Position numbers and translations under genes: made by a program. A DNA stretch of 64,000 bases from Pararhizobium antarcticum (GTDB lineage: Bacteria > Pseudomonadota > Alphaproteobacteria > Rhizobiales > Rhizobiaceae), in NCBI RefSeq assembly GCF_001885585.1, contig NZ_LSRP01000096.1, positions 1-64,000 of the forward strand, read 5' to 3'. Below are positions 35,940-43,867 of the stretch, one piece after another. The notes beneath the pieces were generated by a model that had not been told where the DNA came from, made no database searches, and saw nothing but the letters and a program-made list of their open reading frames with translations. The stretch's first letter is position 1. Every line of letters starts with the position of its first letter.

Positions 35940-36839
35940 ATGGCGTCAGTGAAGACCGAAGAGCGTCACGACAAGGCAAGGGGGCTGGATGCCATGCATC
36001 CAGCACTGGCGCTGCGTCTTCTCGCGGCCGGTCAGCAGGCCGCAGCCAAGGTTGTGGATGCCGCGATCGAGCCGATTTCGGCGGCGGCGCGGATCGCTGC
36101 TGGTTGCCTTTCGGCCGGTGGACGCCTGGCCTATGCCGGTGCGGGCAGTTCGGGCCTGATGGCCATGGCTGATGCGCTGGAATTGCCGGGCACCTATGGA
36201 ATAACCCTCGACAAGGTCGTCGTGCTTCTGGCCGGCGGTGCCGCCAGTCTTGCCGATCTCGCCGGCGGTTATGAAGACGATATGGATCTGGCGCGCCGCG
36301 ATGTGCAGCAGGCCGGCATCGGTGCGGGCGATTGTCTGATCGCGGTTTCGGCCAGTGGCTCGACGCCCTATGCGCTCGCAGCGCTCGACGAGGCCCGCAA
36401 GAGCGGCGCGCGGGTCGTGGCCTTGGCCAACAATCCCGGCGCTGTCCTGTTTCAGGATGCCGACGTTGCTATCCTCTTGCAGACGCCGCCCGAAGTCGTG
36501 TCTGGCTCGACGCGCATGGGGGCCGGCACGGCGCAGAAAATTGCCTTGAACATGTTTTCGACGCTGGTCGGCATTCATCTGGGTCATGTCCATGACGGAC
36601 ATATGGTCAACCTGAAGGCCGACAATGCGAAACTGCGCGCCCGCGCCGTCCGTATTGTCGCGGACATTGCCGAAGTCGGCGATGCCGAGGCCGGTCGCTA
36701 TCTCACCATGTCATCGGGTTCGGTAAAAATAGCCATTCTGCTTGCTGCTGGGGCAAGCGACGTGGCAGCTGCAGAAGCAGCGCTTGCCGACGCCGAACAA
36801 AACCTGCGCCGCGCCTTGTCGCGTGTCGCGGCGCACTGA
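35940..36839 (+). CDS. murQ: N-acetylmuramic acid 6-phosphate etherase
   Basis: 299 residues. SIS-fold lyase that removes D-lactate from MurNAc-6-P to give GlcNAc-6-P, a step of peptidoglycan recycling. Seen: RLAYAGAGSSGLMAMADALELPGTYG, SASGSTPYALAALDEAR and the strongly conserved EVVSGSTRMGAGTAQKIALNMFST. ATG at 35940, with GGGAG upstream; a TTG eight codons earlier is less likely. It precedes the sugar importer by 49 bases. An AnmK kinase to supply MurNAc-6-P is not in the window, so one of the local sugar kinases may phosphorylate imported MurNAc. Confidence 0.94.
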   Translation: MASVKTEERHDKARGLDAMHPALALRLLAAGQQAAAKVVDAAIEPISAAARIAAGCLSAGGRLAYAGAGSSGLMAMADALELPGTYGITLDKVVVLLAGGAASLADLAGGYEDDMDLARRDVQQAGIGAGDCLIAVSASGSTPYALAALDEARKSGARVVALANNPGAVLFQDADVAILLQTPPEVVSGSTRMGAGTAQKIALNMFSTLVGIHLGHVHDGHMVNLKADNAKLRARAVRIVADIAEVGDAEAGRYLTMSSGSVKIAILLAAGASDVAAAEAALADAEQNLRRALSRVAAH

Positions 36840-36888
36840 ACTGGGTTCCAAAACTGCGCCATGCCGGCGCCATAAAAGGGAGAACGTA

Positions 36889-38163
36889 ATGACCCGCACC
36901 ACTCTGATCTGCTCGACGCTGAAAGGATTGCTTCTGGCATCCAGCATCCTCGGTTCCGCCGGGCTTGCCCATGCCGAAGACGTAACGCTGACCATCGAAA
37001 GCTGGCGCAATGACGACCTTGCAATCTGGCAGGAAAAACTGATCCCGGCCTTCGAAGCGAAGAACCCCGGCATCAAGGTCGTTTTCGCACCGACAGCGCC
37101 GACCGAATACAACGCAGCCCTCAATGCCAAGCTCGATGCCGGTTCCGCTGGCGATCTCGTCACCTGCCGCCCGTTCGACGCTTCGCTCGAGCTCTACAAC
37201 AAGAAGCATCTGGCCGACCTGTCCGGTCTCGCCGGCATGGAGAATTTCTCGCCGGTGGCCAGGGCCGCGTGGACGACGGATGATGGTGCCGCGACCTTCT
37301 GCGTGCCGATGGCGTCCGTTATCCACGGCTTCATCTACAACATGGAAGCCTTCGAAAAGCTCGGCATCGCCATCCCGGCAACCGAAGCAGATTTTTTCGC
37401 TGCGCTCGACAAGATCAAGGCCGATGGCACCTATATCCCGCTCGCCATGGGCACGAAGGATCTCTGGGAGGCCGCAACCATGGGTTACCAGAACATCGGC
37501 CCGACCTACTGGAAGGGTGAAGAAGGCCGCGCCGCCCTCATCAAGGGCGAGCAGAAGCTGACCGACGCCGGCTGGGTCGAGCCCTACAAGGTTCTCGCCA
37601 AGTGGAAGGACTATCTCGGCGACGGTTTCGAAGCACAGACCTATCCGGACAGCCAGAACCTGTTCACGCTCGGCCGCGCCGCCATCTATCCGGCCGGCTC
37701 CTGGGAAATCGGCCTGTTCAACACCCAGGCCGAGTTCAAGATGGGCGCCTTCCCGCCGCCGGTGAAAACTGCGGGCGATAGCTGCTACATCTCCGACCAC
37801 AACGACATCGGCGTCGGCCTGAATGCCAAGAGCGCGCATCCGGAAGAAGCCAAGGCGCTGCTTTCCTGGATCGCCTCGCCGGAATTCGCCGACATCTACG
37901 CCAATTCGCTGCCGGGCTTCTTCAGCCTGAACTCGACCCCGGTGAAGATGGCCGATCCGCTGGCGCAGGAATTCGTCTCCTGGCGCGAAAAGTGCAAGCC
38001 GACGATCCGCTCGACCTACCAGATCCTGTCGCGCGGCACCCCGAACCTCGAAAACGAGACCTGGGTCGAATCGGCAAACGTGATCAACGGCACCGATACG
38101 CCTGACGTCGCCGCCGAGAAGCTCCAGAAGGGCCTCGACAGCTGGTACAAGCCTGCGAAATAA
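36889..38163 (+). CDS. Sugar ABC transporter substrate-binding protein
   Basis: 424 residues. Sec signal peptide (MTRTTLICSTLKGLLLASS through GLAHA, cut before EDVTL). The mature part is a family 1 extracellular sugar-binding protein: VTLTIESWRNDDLAIWQEKLIPAFEAKNPGIKV in two runs, the typical GSAGDLVTCRPFD region, YPAGSWEIGLFN and C-terminal EKLQKGLDSWY. Ribosome site AAAGGGAGAACG. Its operon with MurQ, two permeases, an oxidoreductase and an ATPase suggests an amino-sugar or chito-oligosaccharide ligand. Confidence 0.93.
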   Translation: MTRTTLICSTLKGLLLASSILGSAGLAHAEDVTLTIESWRNDDLAIWQEKLIPAFEAKNPGIKVVFAPTAPTEYNAALNAKLDAGSAGDLVTCRPFDASLELYNKKHLADLSGLAGMENFSPVARAAWTTDDGAATFCVPMASVIHGFIYNMEAFEKLGIAIPATEADFFAALDKIKADGTYIPLAMGTKDLWEAATMGYQNIGPTYWKGEEGRAALIKGEQKLTDAGWVEPYKVLAKWKDYLGDGFEAQTYPDSQNLFTLGRAAIYPAGSWEIGLFNTQAEFKMGAFPPPVKTAGDSCYISDHNDIGVGLNAKSAHPEEAKALLSWIASPEFADIYANSLPGFFSLNSTPVKMADPLAQEFVSWREKCKPTIRSTYQILSRGTPNLENETWVESANVINGTDTPDVAAEKLQKGLDSWYKPAK

Positions 38164-38171
38164 GGACCTTG

Positions 38172-38290
38172 CCCTCCCCTTCGCGGGGGAGGGTCGGCAC
38201 GTCGTGCCGAAACCGGGTGATGTCTTTGCAAGAGCTTTGGATCACTATCCACGCGTTCCGCGCGACCTCCTCCCATAAAGGGGGGAGGTC
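38172..38290. repeat. Cluster of three hairpins between binding protein and permease genes
   Basis: Within the 284-base gap, CCCTCCCC/GGGGAGGG (38172-38179 and 38186-38193) is followed at once by TCGGCAC/GTGCCGA (38194-38200 and 38204-38210). An imperfect GACCTCC-rich stem follows at 38264-38274/38280-38290. Arms of this CCTCCCC...GGGGAGG kind recur between genes in rhizobia (RIME-like elements). None has a T-run, so RNA stabilisation or partial attenuation after the binding protein gene is more likely than a stop. The rest of the gap shows nothing coding. Confidence 0.65.
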
Positions 38291-38447
38291 ATGCCAAGAA
38301 CCGGCACACCGAACGCAAAACATGTAATCTGAAATCTCATTCTGCCGGCGCCTTCAGGCCTGCTGGCGTGGCATGCGCGGCGGGGACCGGCAGCGCAAGC
38401 CTTCTCGCGCATAGCGATGGACGAAAAACGGGTCGGAGCGGCAGGGC

Positions 38448-39398
38448 ATGAGCAGCGCCACATTTTCTGAAGACGGTATGACGGCGCCCAGGCGCGGTAC
38501 GCGCTGGCACATTCTGGTGTTCCTCGCTCCGGCCTTCATCGTCTATTCGGCCGTGATGATCCTGCCCCTGATCGAGACATTGCGCCTGTCGCTCTACAAC
38601 ACGGTCGATGGTCAGCCGGCCTTTGTCGGGTTGGCGAATTTCCAGGTCCTGTTCGGCAATGAACGCTGGGCGGCAGACTTCTGGCGGGCGTTGAAGAACA
38701 ATTTCGTGTTCTTTGCGATCCACATGCTGATCCAGAATCCGCTCGGCATCGCGCTTGCCGCCATGCTGTCGATCCCAAAGCTCCGGCTTGCCACCTTCTA
38801 TCGCACGGCGATCTTCCTGCCGACGATCCTCTCCTTCGTCATCGTCGGCTTCATCTGGAAGCTGATCCTGTCGCCGATCTGGGGCATCACGCCGTTCTTC
38901 ATGGACCTGGTGGGTCTGAAGTGGATGTTCGGCCCCTGGCTCGGCAAGCCGGGCTCGGCGCTGATCACGGTGTCGCTGATCTCCGTCTGGCAGAATGTCG
39001 GCATTCCCATGATGCTGATCTATGCGGCGCTGCTGAACATTCCGGACGAGGTGATCGAGGCCGCAGAATGCGACGGCATCACCGGCTGGAGTCAGTTCTG
39101 GAAAATCAAGCTGCCGCTCGTTCTGCCGGCTATCGGCATGGTGTCGATCCTGACCTTTGTCGGCAATTTCAATGCCTTCGATTTGATCTACACGGTGCAG
39201 GGGGCGCTGGCCGGGCCGGATGGCTCGACGGATATTCTCGGCACGCTGCTCTACCGGACCTTCTTCGGGTTCCAGCTGCAGCTCGGCGATCGCTCCATGG
39301 GGGCGACCATCGCCACCGTGATGTTCCTGATCATTCTCGCCGGCGTCTCGCTCTATCTGTTCGGCATCCAGCGGCGCGTTCGCCGCTATCAGTTCTAG
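38448..39398 (+). CDS. Sugar ABC transporter permease (MalF/UgpA type)
   Basis: 316 residues with six membrane segments after a polar 20-residue tail (HILVFLAPAFIVYSAVMILPL is the first). The EAA loop is PDEVIEAAECDGITGWSQFWKIKLPL in the cytoplasmic region before the last segments. Ribosome site GGAGCGGCAGG lies near the ATG at 38448. Pairs with the permease at 39411. Confidence 0.93.
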   Translation: MSSATFSEDGMTAPRRGTRWHILVFLAPAFIVYSAVMILPLIETLRLSLYNTVDGQPAFVGLANFQVLFGNERWAADFWRALKNNFVFFAIHMLIQNPLGIALAAMLSIPKLRLATFYRTAIFLPTILSFVIVGFIWKLILSPIWGITPFFMDLVGLKWMFGPWLGKPGSALITVSLISVWQNVGIPMMLIYAALLNIPDEVIEAAECDGITGWSQFWKIKLPLVLPAIGMVSILTFVGNFNAFDLIYTVQGALAGPDGSTDILGTLLYRTFFGFQLQLGDRSMGATIATVMFLIILAGVSLYLFGIQRRVRRYQF

Positions 39399-39410
39399 GG
39401 GGACGGATCC

Positions 39411-40250
39411 ATGTCAAAAGCCCGCATGTCGCCGCTGCGCTCCGGCTTCGTCCATCTCGCCCTTGCCGGCTATACGGTGATCGCGCTGTTTCCCGTCGTC
39501 CTGACGATCTTCAATTCCTTCAAGGACAAGAACGCGATCTTTCGAACACCGCTGGCTCTGCCGACCGCCGAGACCTTCAGCCTGGTCGGTTATACGACGG
39601 TCCTGAAGCAGGGCGATTTCTTCGGCTATTTCCAGAACAGCCTGATCGTCACGGTCGTTTCGATCTTCTTTGCGCTGCTGTTCGGCGCCATGGCCGCCTT
39701 CGCGCTCTCGGAATATCGTTTTCGCGGCAATATGCTGATGGGACTTTATCTTGCCATCGGCATCATGATCCCGATTCGGCTCGGCACCGTCGCCATCCTG
39801 CAGGGCATGGTCGCCGCCGGCCTCGTCAACACGCTGACGGCGCTGATCCTCGTCTATACGGCGCAGGGTCTGCCGCTCGCCATCTTCATCCTGTCGGAAT
39901 TCATGCGCACCGTCTCCGACGACCTGAAGAATGCCGGCCGCATCGACGGTCTCTCGGAATATGCGATCTTTTTCCGCCTCGTCCTGCCGCTGGTGCGTCC
40001 GGCCATGGCCACGGTGGCCGTCTTCACGATGATCCCGATCTGGAACGACCTGTGGTTCCCGCTGATCCTCGCGCCCGGCGAGGCCACCAAGACGGTAACT
40101 CTTGGCAGTCAGGTCTTCATCGGTCAATTCGTTACCAACTGGAATGCGGTTCTGGCAGCCCTGTCGCTGGCCATCCTGCCGGTTCTCGTCCTCTACATCA
40201 TCTTCTCGCGGCAATTGATCCGCGGCATCACCGCAGGAGCCGTTAAGTGA
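39411..40250 (+). CDS. Sugar ABC transporter permease (MalG/UgpE type)
   Basis: 279 residues, six membrane segments. N-terminal HLALAGYTVIALFPVVLTIFNSFKD and the EAA loop SDDLKNAGRIDGLSEYAIFFRLVLPL mark the second permease of carbohydrate (CUT1) importers. Starts 12 bases after the first permease (GGGGGACGG site). Its stop overlaps the GTG start of the oxidoreductase gene (GTGA). Confidence 0.93.
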   Translation: MSKARMSPLRSGFVHLALAGYTVIALFPVVLTIFNSFKDKNAIFRTPLALPTAETFSLVGYTTVLKQGDFFGYFQNSLIVTVVSIFFALLFGAMAAFALSEYRFRGNMLMGLYLAIGIMIPIRLGTVAILQGMVAAGLVNTLTALILVYTAQGLPLAIFILSEFMRTVSDDLKNAGRIDGLSEYAIFFRLVLPLVRPAMATVAVFTMIPIWNDLWFPLILAPGEATKTVTLGSQVFIGQFVTNWNAVLAALSLAILPVLVLYIIFSRQLIRGITAGAVK

Positions 40251-41305
40251 CAGAAAAACCCATCCGCGTCCTCGTTGCCGGCCTTGGAAACATGGGTCGC
40301 AGCCACGCACTCGCCTACCACAACAATCCCGGCTTCGAGATCGTCGGCCTCGTCAATCGCTCGAAGCCCGTACTGGCCCCGGAGCTTGGCGGCTACGCGA
40401 TCCACCCGGATTTCGAGACGGCGCTGAAAGAACTGAAGCCCGATCTCTGCTCGATCTGCACCTATTCCGATAGCCATGCCGATTATGCCGTCATGGCCTT
40501 TAAGGCTGGCTGCGACGTCTTCATCGAGAAACCGCTGGCTACGACGGTGGCCGATGCGGAGCGCGTCGTGGCAGCCGCAAAGAAAGCCGGCAAGAAACTC
40601 GTCGTCGGCTATATCCTGCGCCACCATCCGTCCTGGATCCGGCTGATCGCCGAAGCGCGCAAACTCGGTGGTCCCTATGTTTTCCGCATGAACCTCAACC
40701 AGCAGTCCTCTGGCCCGACCTGGATGACGCACAAGTCGCTGATGGAAACGACACCGCCGATCGTCGATTGCGGCGTGCACTATGTCGATGTCATGTGCCA
40801 GATCACCGATGCGAAGCCAGTCGAAGTGCGCGGCATGGGCCTGCGCCTGTCAAACGAGATCGCCGCGGATATGTACAATTACGGCCATCTGCAGGTGCTC
40901 TACGAGGACGGCTCGCTCGGCTGGTACGAAGCCGGCTGGGGGCCGATGATTTCGGAGACCGCCTTTTTCGTGAAGGACGTGATGTCGCCGAACGGCTCGG
41001 TCTCGATCGTCATGGACCCGAATGCGAAGTCCGACGATATCGACACGCATACCAAGACGGCGGTCATCCGCATACACAAGGCCGAAACCGGTGCCGACGG
41101 CAAGTTCGTGCACAAGGACGAGGATCTGACAATGGCCGGTGAACCCGGCCATCAGGAGCTTTGCGATTTCGAGCAGGCCTATGTGCTGAAAGCGATCCGC
41201 GAAGACATCGATCTCGAACGACACATGAACGATGCCGTCCAGTCGCTGCGCATCTGCCTGGCCGCAGATGAGAGCGTGCGCAGCGGCCTGCCTGTCAAAC
41301 TGTAA
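40247..41305 (+). CDS. Gfo/Idh/MocA family oxidoreductase
   Basis: 352 residues. N-terminal NAD(P)-binding fold with [23 protein letters not shown], then [17 protein letters not shown]: the E-K-P motif contains the catalytic lysine. The C-terminal substrate domain contains [17 protein letters not shown], with the family's conserved D-x-G-x-H. Such enzymes oxidise or reduce sugar C-OH groups. GTG start at 40247 with GCAGGAGCC upstream, coupled to the permease. Inserted between the permeases and the ATPase of the importer, it probably modifies the imported sugar. Confidence 0.93.
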   Translation: MTEKPIRVLVAGLGNMGRSHALAYHNNPGFEIVGLVNRSKPVLAPELGGYAIHPDFETALKELKPDLCSICTYSDSHADYAVMAFKAGCDVFIEKPLATTVADAERVVAAAKKAGKKLVVGYILRHHPSWIRLIAEARKLGGPYVFRMNLNQQSSGPTWMTHKSLMETTPPIVDCGVHYVDVMCQITDAKPVEVRGMGLRLSNEIAADMYNYGHLQVLYEDGSLGWYEAGWGPMISETAFFVKDVMSPNGSVSIVMDPNAKSDDIDTHTKTAVIRIHKAETGADGKFVHKDEDLTMAGEPGHQELCDFEQAYVLKAIREDIDLERHMNDAVQSLRICLAADESVRSGLPVKL

Positions 41306-41375
41306 CGAAGCATGTCCCGTGCCGATGTGCAGCATCGGTACGAAAGGCATATGCGACAAAGAAAAGGCGCATCCC

Positions 41376-42377
41376 GTGGGATCACTTCACCTGAAATCCA
41401 TCCGCAAGGCCTTCGGTACCCACGAGGTCTTGAAGGGCATCGACCTCGAAGTGAAGGATGGCGAGTTCGTCATTTTCGTCGGCCCGTCCGGCTGCGGCAA
41501 GTCCACGCTGCTCAGGGTCATCGCCGGACTTGAGGATGCCAGTTCCGGCAGCGTGCAGATCGATGGCGAGGAGATGATCTCGACGCCGCCGGCCAAGCGC
41601 GGCATTGCCATGGTCTTCCAGTCCTACGCGCTTTACCCGCACCTGACGGTCAAGGACAATATGGGTCTTGGCCTCAAGCAGATGGGTGCACCGAAGGCCG
41701 AAGTCGAGGCCAAGGTCGGCAAGGCGTCCGCTATGCTGTCGCTGGAGCCCTATCTGGCGCGGCGTCCGGCCGAGCTTTCCGGCGGTCAGCGCCAGCGCGT
41801 CGCCATCGGTCGCGCGATTGTGCGCGAGCCGAAGCTGTTCCTGTTCGACGAGCCTTTGTCCAACCTGGATGCTGCGCTGCGCGTCAATACGCGTCTTGAA
41901 ATTGCCCGGCTGCACCGCAGCCTCAAGGCAACGATGATCTATGTAACGCATGATCAGGTCGAGGCGATGACGCTGGCCGACAAGATCGTCGTGCTGAATG
42001 CCGGCCAGATCGAGCAGATCGGCTCGCCAATGGAGCTCTATAACAGGCCGGCCAACACGTTTGTTGCCGGCTTCATCGGCTCGCCGCAGATGAACTTCGT
42101 GGAGGCCGGTCGGCTCGGCGACGATGAGGCCAAGACCATCGGCATCCGCCCCGAGCACATCACCCTTTCGCGCGAAAGCGGCGACTGGACGGGCAAGGTC
42201 ATTCATGTCGAGCATCTTGGTGCCGACACGATCCTCTATCTGGAAACGGACGTAACCGGCCTCCTGACGGTGCGCCTGTTTGGCGAACATCGCTACGCCG
42301 TCGATGACGTCGTCTATGCGACACCGGACCGCGCGCGCCTGCATCGTTTCGGTGCCGATGACCGGGTGATCGCCTGA
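41376..42377 (+). CDS. Sugar ABC transporter ATP-binding protein (UgpC/MsmK type)
   Basis: 333 residues. Walker [11 protein letters not shown]-loop [16 protein letters not shown], signature [15 protein letters not shown], Walker [17 protein letters not shown] and switch [10 protein letters not shown], followed by TOBE domains ([10 protein letters not shown]). Start is taken as GTG at 41376, giving the family's usual beginning [13 protein letters not shown]; there is no ATG nearby in frame. Last gene of the murQ-importer unit. Confidence 0.93.
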   Translation: MGSLHLKSIRKAFGTHEVLKGIDLEVKDGEFVIFVGPSGCGKSTLLRVIAGLEDASSGSVQIDGEEMISTPPAKRGIAMVFQSYALYPHLTVKDNMGLGLKQMGAPKAEVEAKVGKASAMLSLEPYLARRPAELSGGQRQRVAIGRAIVREPKLFLFDEPLSNLDAALRVNTRLEIARLHRSLKATMIYVTHDQVEAMTLADKIVVLNAGQIEQIGSPMELYNRPANTFVAGFIGSPQMNFVEAGRLGDDEAKTIGIRPEHITLSRESGDWTGKVIHVEHLGADTILYLETDVTGLLTVRLFGEHRYAVDDVVYATPDRARLHRFGADDRVIA

Positions 42378-42454
42378 TCGGCAGGCGCCCCATCACAGTT
42401 TGGTGAGGACTATTGTGCGCTGCATCATAGCCTTGCCAAGGGCTGGGCTTTAAC

Positions 42455-42472
42455 ATACAAAACTGTTTGTAT
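42455..42472. promoter_or_regulatory. Putative TetR (AcrR/BepR-like) operator of the efflux operon
   Basis: ATACAAA at 42455-42461 and TTTGTAT at 42466-42472 form an 18-base dyad, ATACAAA-N4-TTTGTAT. The arrangement is like operators of TetR repressors of RND pumps in alphaproteobacteria. TTGCCA at 42433-42438 could be a -35 box, which would place the dyad over the -10 region. Confidence 0.7.
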
Positions 42473-42480
42473 ATTTGAAG

Positions 42481-42512
42481 CACCGATGCGAGGAGGCCTC
42501 TCCGCATCGGTG
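42481..42512 (+). terminator. Terminator-like hairpin upstream of the efflux genes
   Basis: CACCGATGCG (42481-42490) pairs perfectly with CGCATCGGTG (42503-42512), followed by TTTCCG. It may end the upstream sugar operon. Because it stands downstream of the presumed efflux promoter, it could also act in the leader of the efflux mRNA. Confidence 0.7.
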
Positions 42513-42596
42513 TTTCCGTGATTTTCCAGGCATATCGACCGCAGCGTTTCGCCTCCCCGGAAATGTTCGGCCTTGCCTCTTCATTGGATGAACCCC

Positions 42597-43856
42597 ATGC
42601 GGAAAAACCGACTGACACTCACTGCAGCAGCCTCCGTCCTGCTTGTTCTGGCCGGATGCCAGGAGGATGAGCAGAAACAGGCGCCGCCTGCCTACCCGCC
42701 ATCACAGGTTTCCTTTGTCGAGACCAGGATGGAGCCGATCCCGATCACCAACGATCTTCCGGGCCGTGTTGCGCCGACGCGCATCGCCGAAGTGCGCCCG
42801 CGCGCCACGGGCATCATCATCAAGCGCGTGTTCGAGCAGGGCTCTCTGGTCAAGGAAGGCGACGTGCTCTACCAGATCGACCCGGCCTCCTTCCAGGTTC
42901 AGGTGGACAGTGCCGAGGCGACATTGCGCCGCGCGGAAGCCGTGCGGACCCAGGCGAAGCAGACGGCAGACCGTCAGGATCAGCTGCGCAGGTCCAATGC
43001 CGCCTCCGCCCAGCAGTTCGATGATGCCACCGCGCAGCTTGCGCAGGCAGAAGCGGATGTGGCGATCGCCAGTGCGAGCCTTGCCACAGCGCAACTCAAT
43101 CTCCAGTACACGAACGTGACGGCGCCGATCAGCGGCCGCATCGGCCGGGCCCTGATCACCGAAGGTGCGCTCGTCAGCGCCAACGGGACTGAAAATCTGG
43201 CGACGATCCAGCAGCTCGACCCGGTCTACGCGGATTTCACCCAGTCTGCCACGGACCTCATCCGGCTGCGCAAGGGGATGCAGGACGGTGCCTTGTCGGG
43301 CGATAAGAACGAAGCCAAGGTCAGGCTTCTGATGGATGACGGCGAGCCCTATGCCCATGTCGGAAAGCTGCTCTTTTCGGAAGCTGCGGTTGACGAAACA
43401 ACCGGTCAGGTAACCCTGCGCGGTGAATTTCCCAATCCGGATGGCGATCTCCTGCCCGGCATGTATGTCCGCGTGCTGATCGAACAGGGTGTGCGCAACG
43501 ATGCGATCTCCTTGCCGATCCAGGCCATTCAGCGCGATACCGCCGGCAACGCCCAGGTGTATATCGCCAAGGCGGACGACACGCTGGAATTGCGCAGTGT
43601 CAGGCTTGGACAGTCGACGGTGGACAAGGCGGTCGTCATCGAAGGTCTGAAGACCGGCGATAGAGTGGTTGTCGAAGGCTTCCAGAAAATCGGTCCCGGA
43701 GCAAAGGTCGTGCCCACGCCGTGGAACCCCGATGGTGCGACCGGACAGGCTGCCGACAAGCCTCAAGCGGAGGGTGAAAATGCGCCCGCTGCACAGCCTG
43801 CAGCCGACGGCGAGCAGGGCGAAGCCAAGGTGCAGCCCGCCGAAACGGCGAAGTGA
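42597..43856 (+). CDS. RND efflux periplasmic adaptor (AcrA/MexA-like lipoprotein)
   Basis: About 419 residues. Lipoprotein signal: basic MRKNRLTL, hydrophobic core, lipobox LVLAGC, so it is anchored in the inner membrane facing the periplasm. Then the biotinyl-lipoyl hairpin (RVAPTRIAEVRPRATGIIIKRVFEQGSLVKEGD), an alpha-helical hairpin (about residues 95-165), LNLQYTNVTAPISGRIGRALITEGALV, and the beta-barrel part. The C-terminal tail is Gln/Ala/Pro-rich. ATG at 42597 is preferred; ATG 42588 and TTG 42573 are in frame. It links the pump to an outer-membrane channel; no TolC-type gene is in the window. Confidence 0.93.
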   Translation: MRKNRLTLTAAASVLLVLAGCQEDEQKQAPPAYPPSQVSFVETRMEPIPITNDLPGRVAPTRIAEVRPRATGIIIKRVFEQGSLVKEGDVLYQIDPASFQVQVDSAEATLRRAEAVRTQAKQTADRQDQLRRSNAASAQQFDDATAQLAQAEADVAIASASLATAQLNLQYTNVTAPISGRIGRALITEGALVSANGTENLATIQQLDPVYADFTQSATDLIRLRKGMQDGALSGDKNEAKVRLLMDDGEPYAHVGKLLFSEAAVDETTGQVTLRGEFPNPDGDLLPGMYVRVLIEQGVRNDAISLPIQAIQRDTAGNAQVYIAKADDTLELRSVRLGQSTVDKAVVIEGLKTGDRVVVEGFQKIGPGAKVVPTPWNPDGATGQAADKPQAEGENAPAAQPAADGEQGEAKVQPAETAK

Positions 43857-43867
43857 GGACCTGACCT

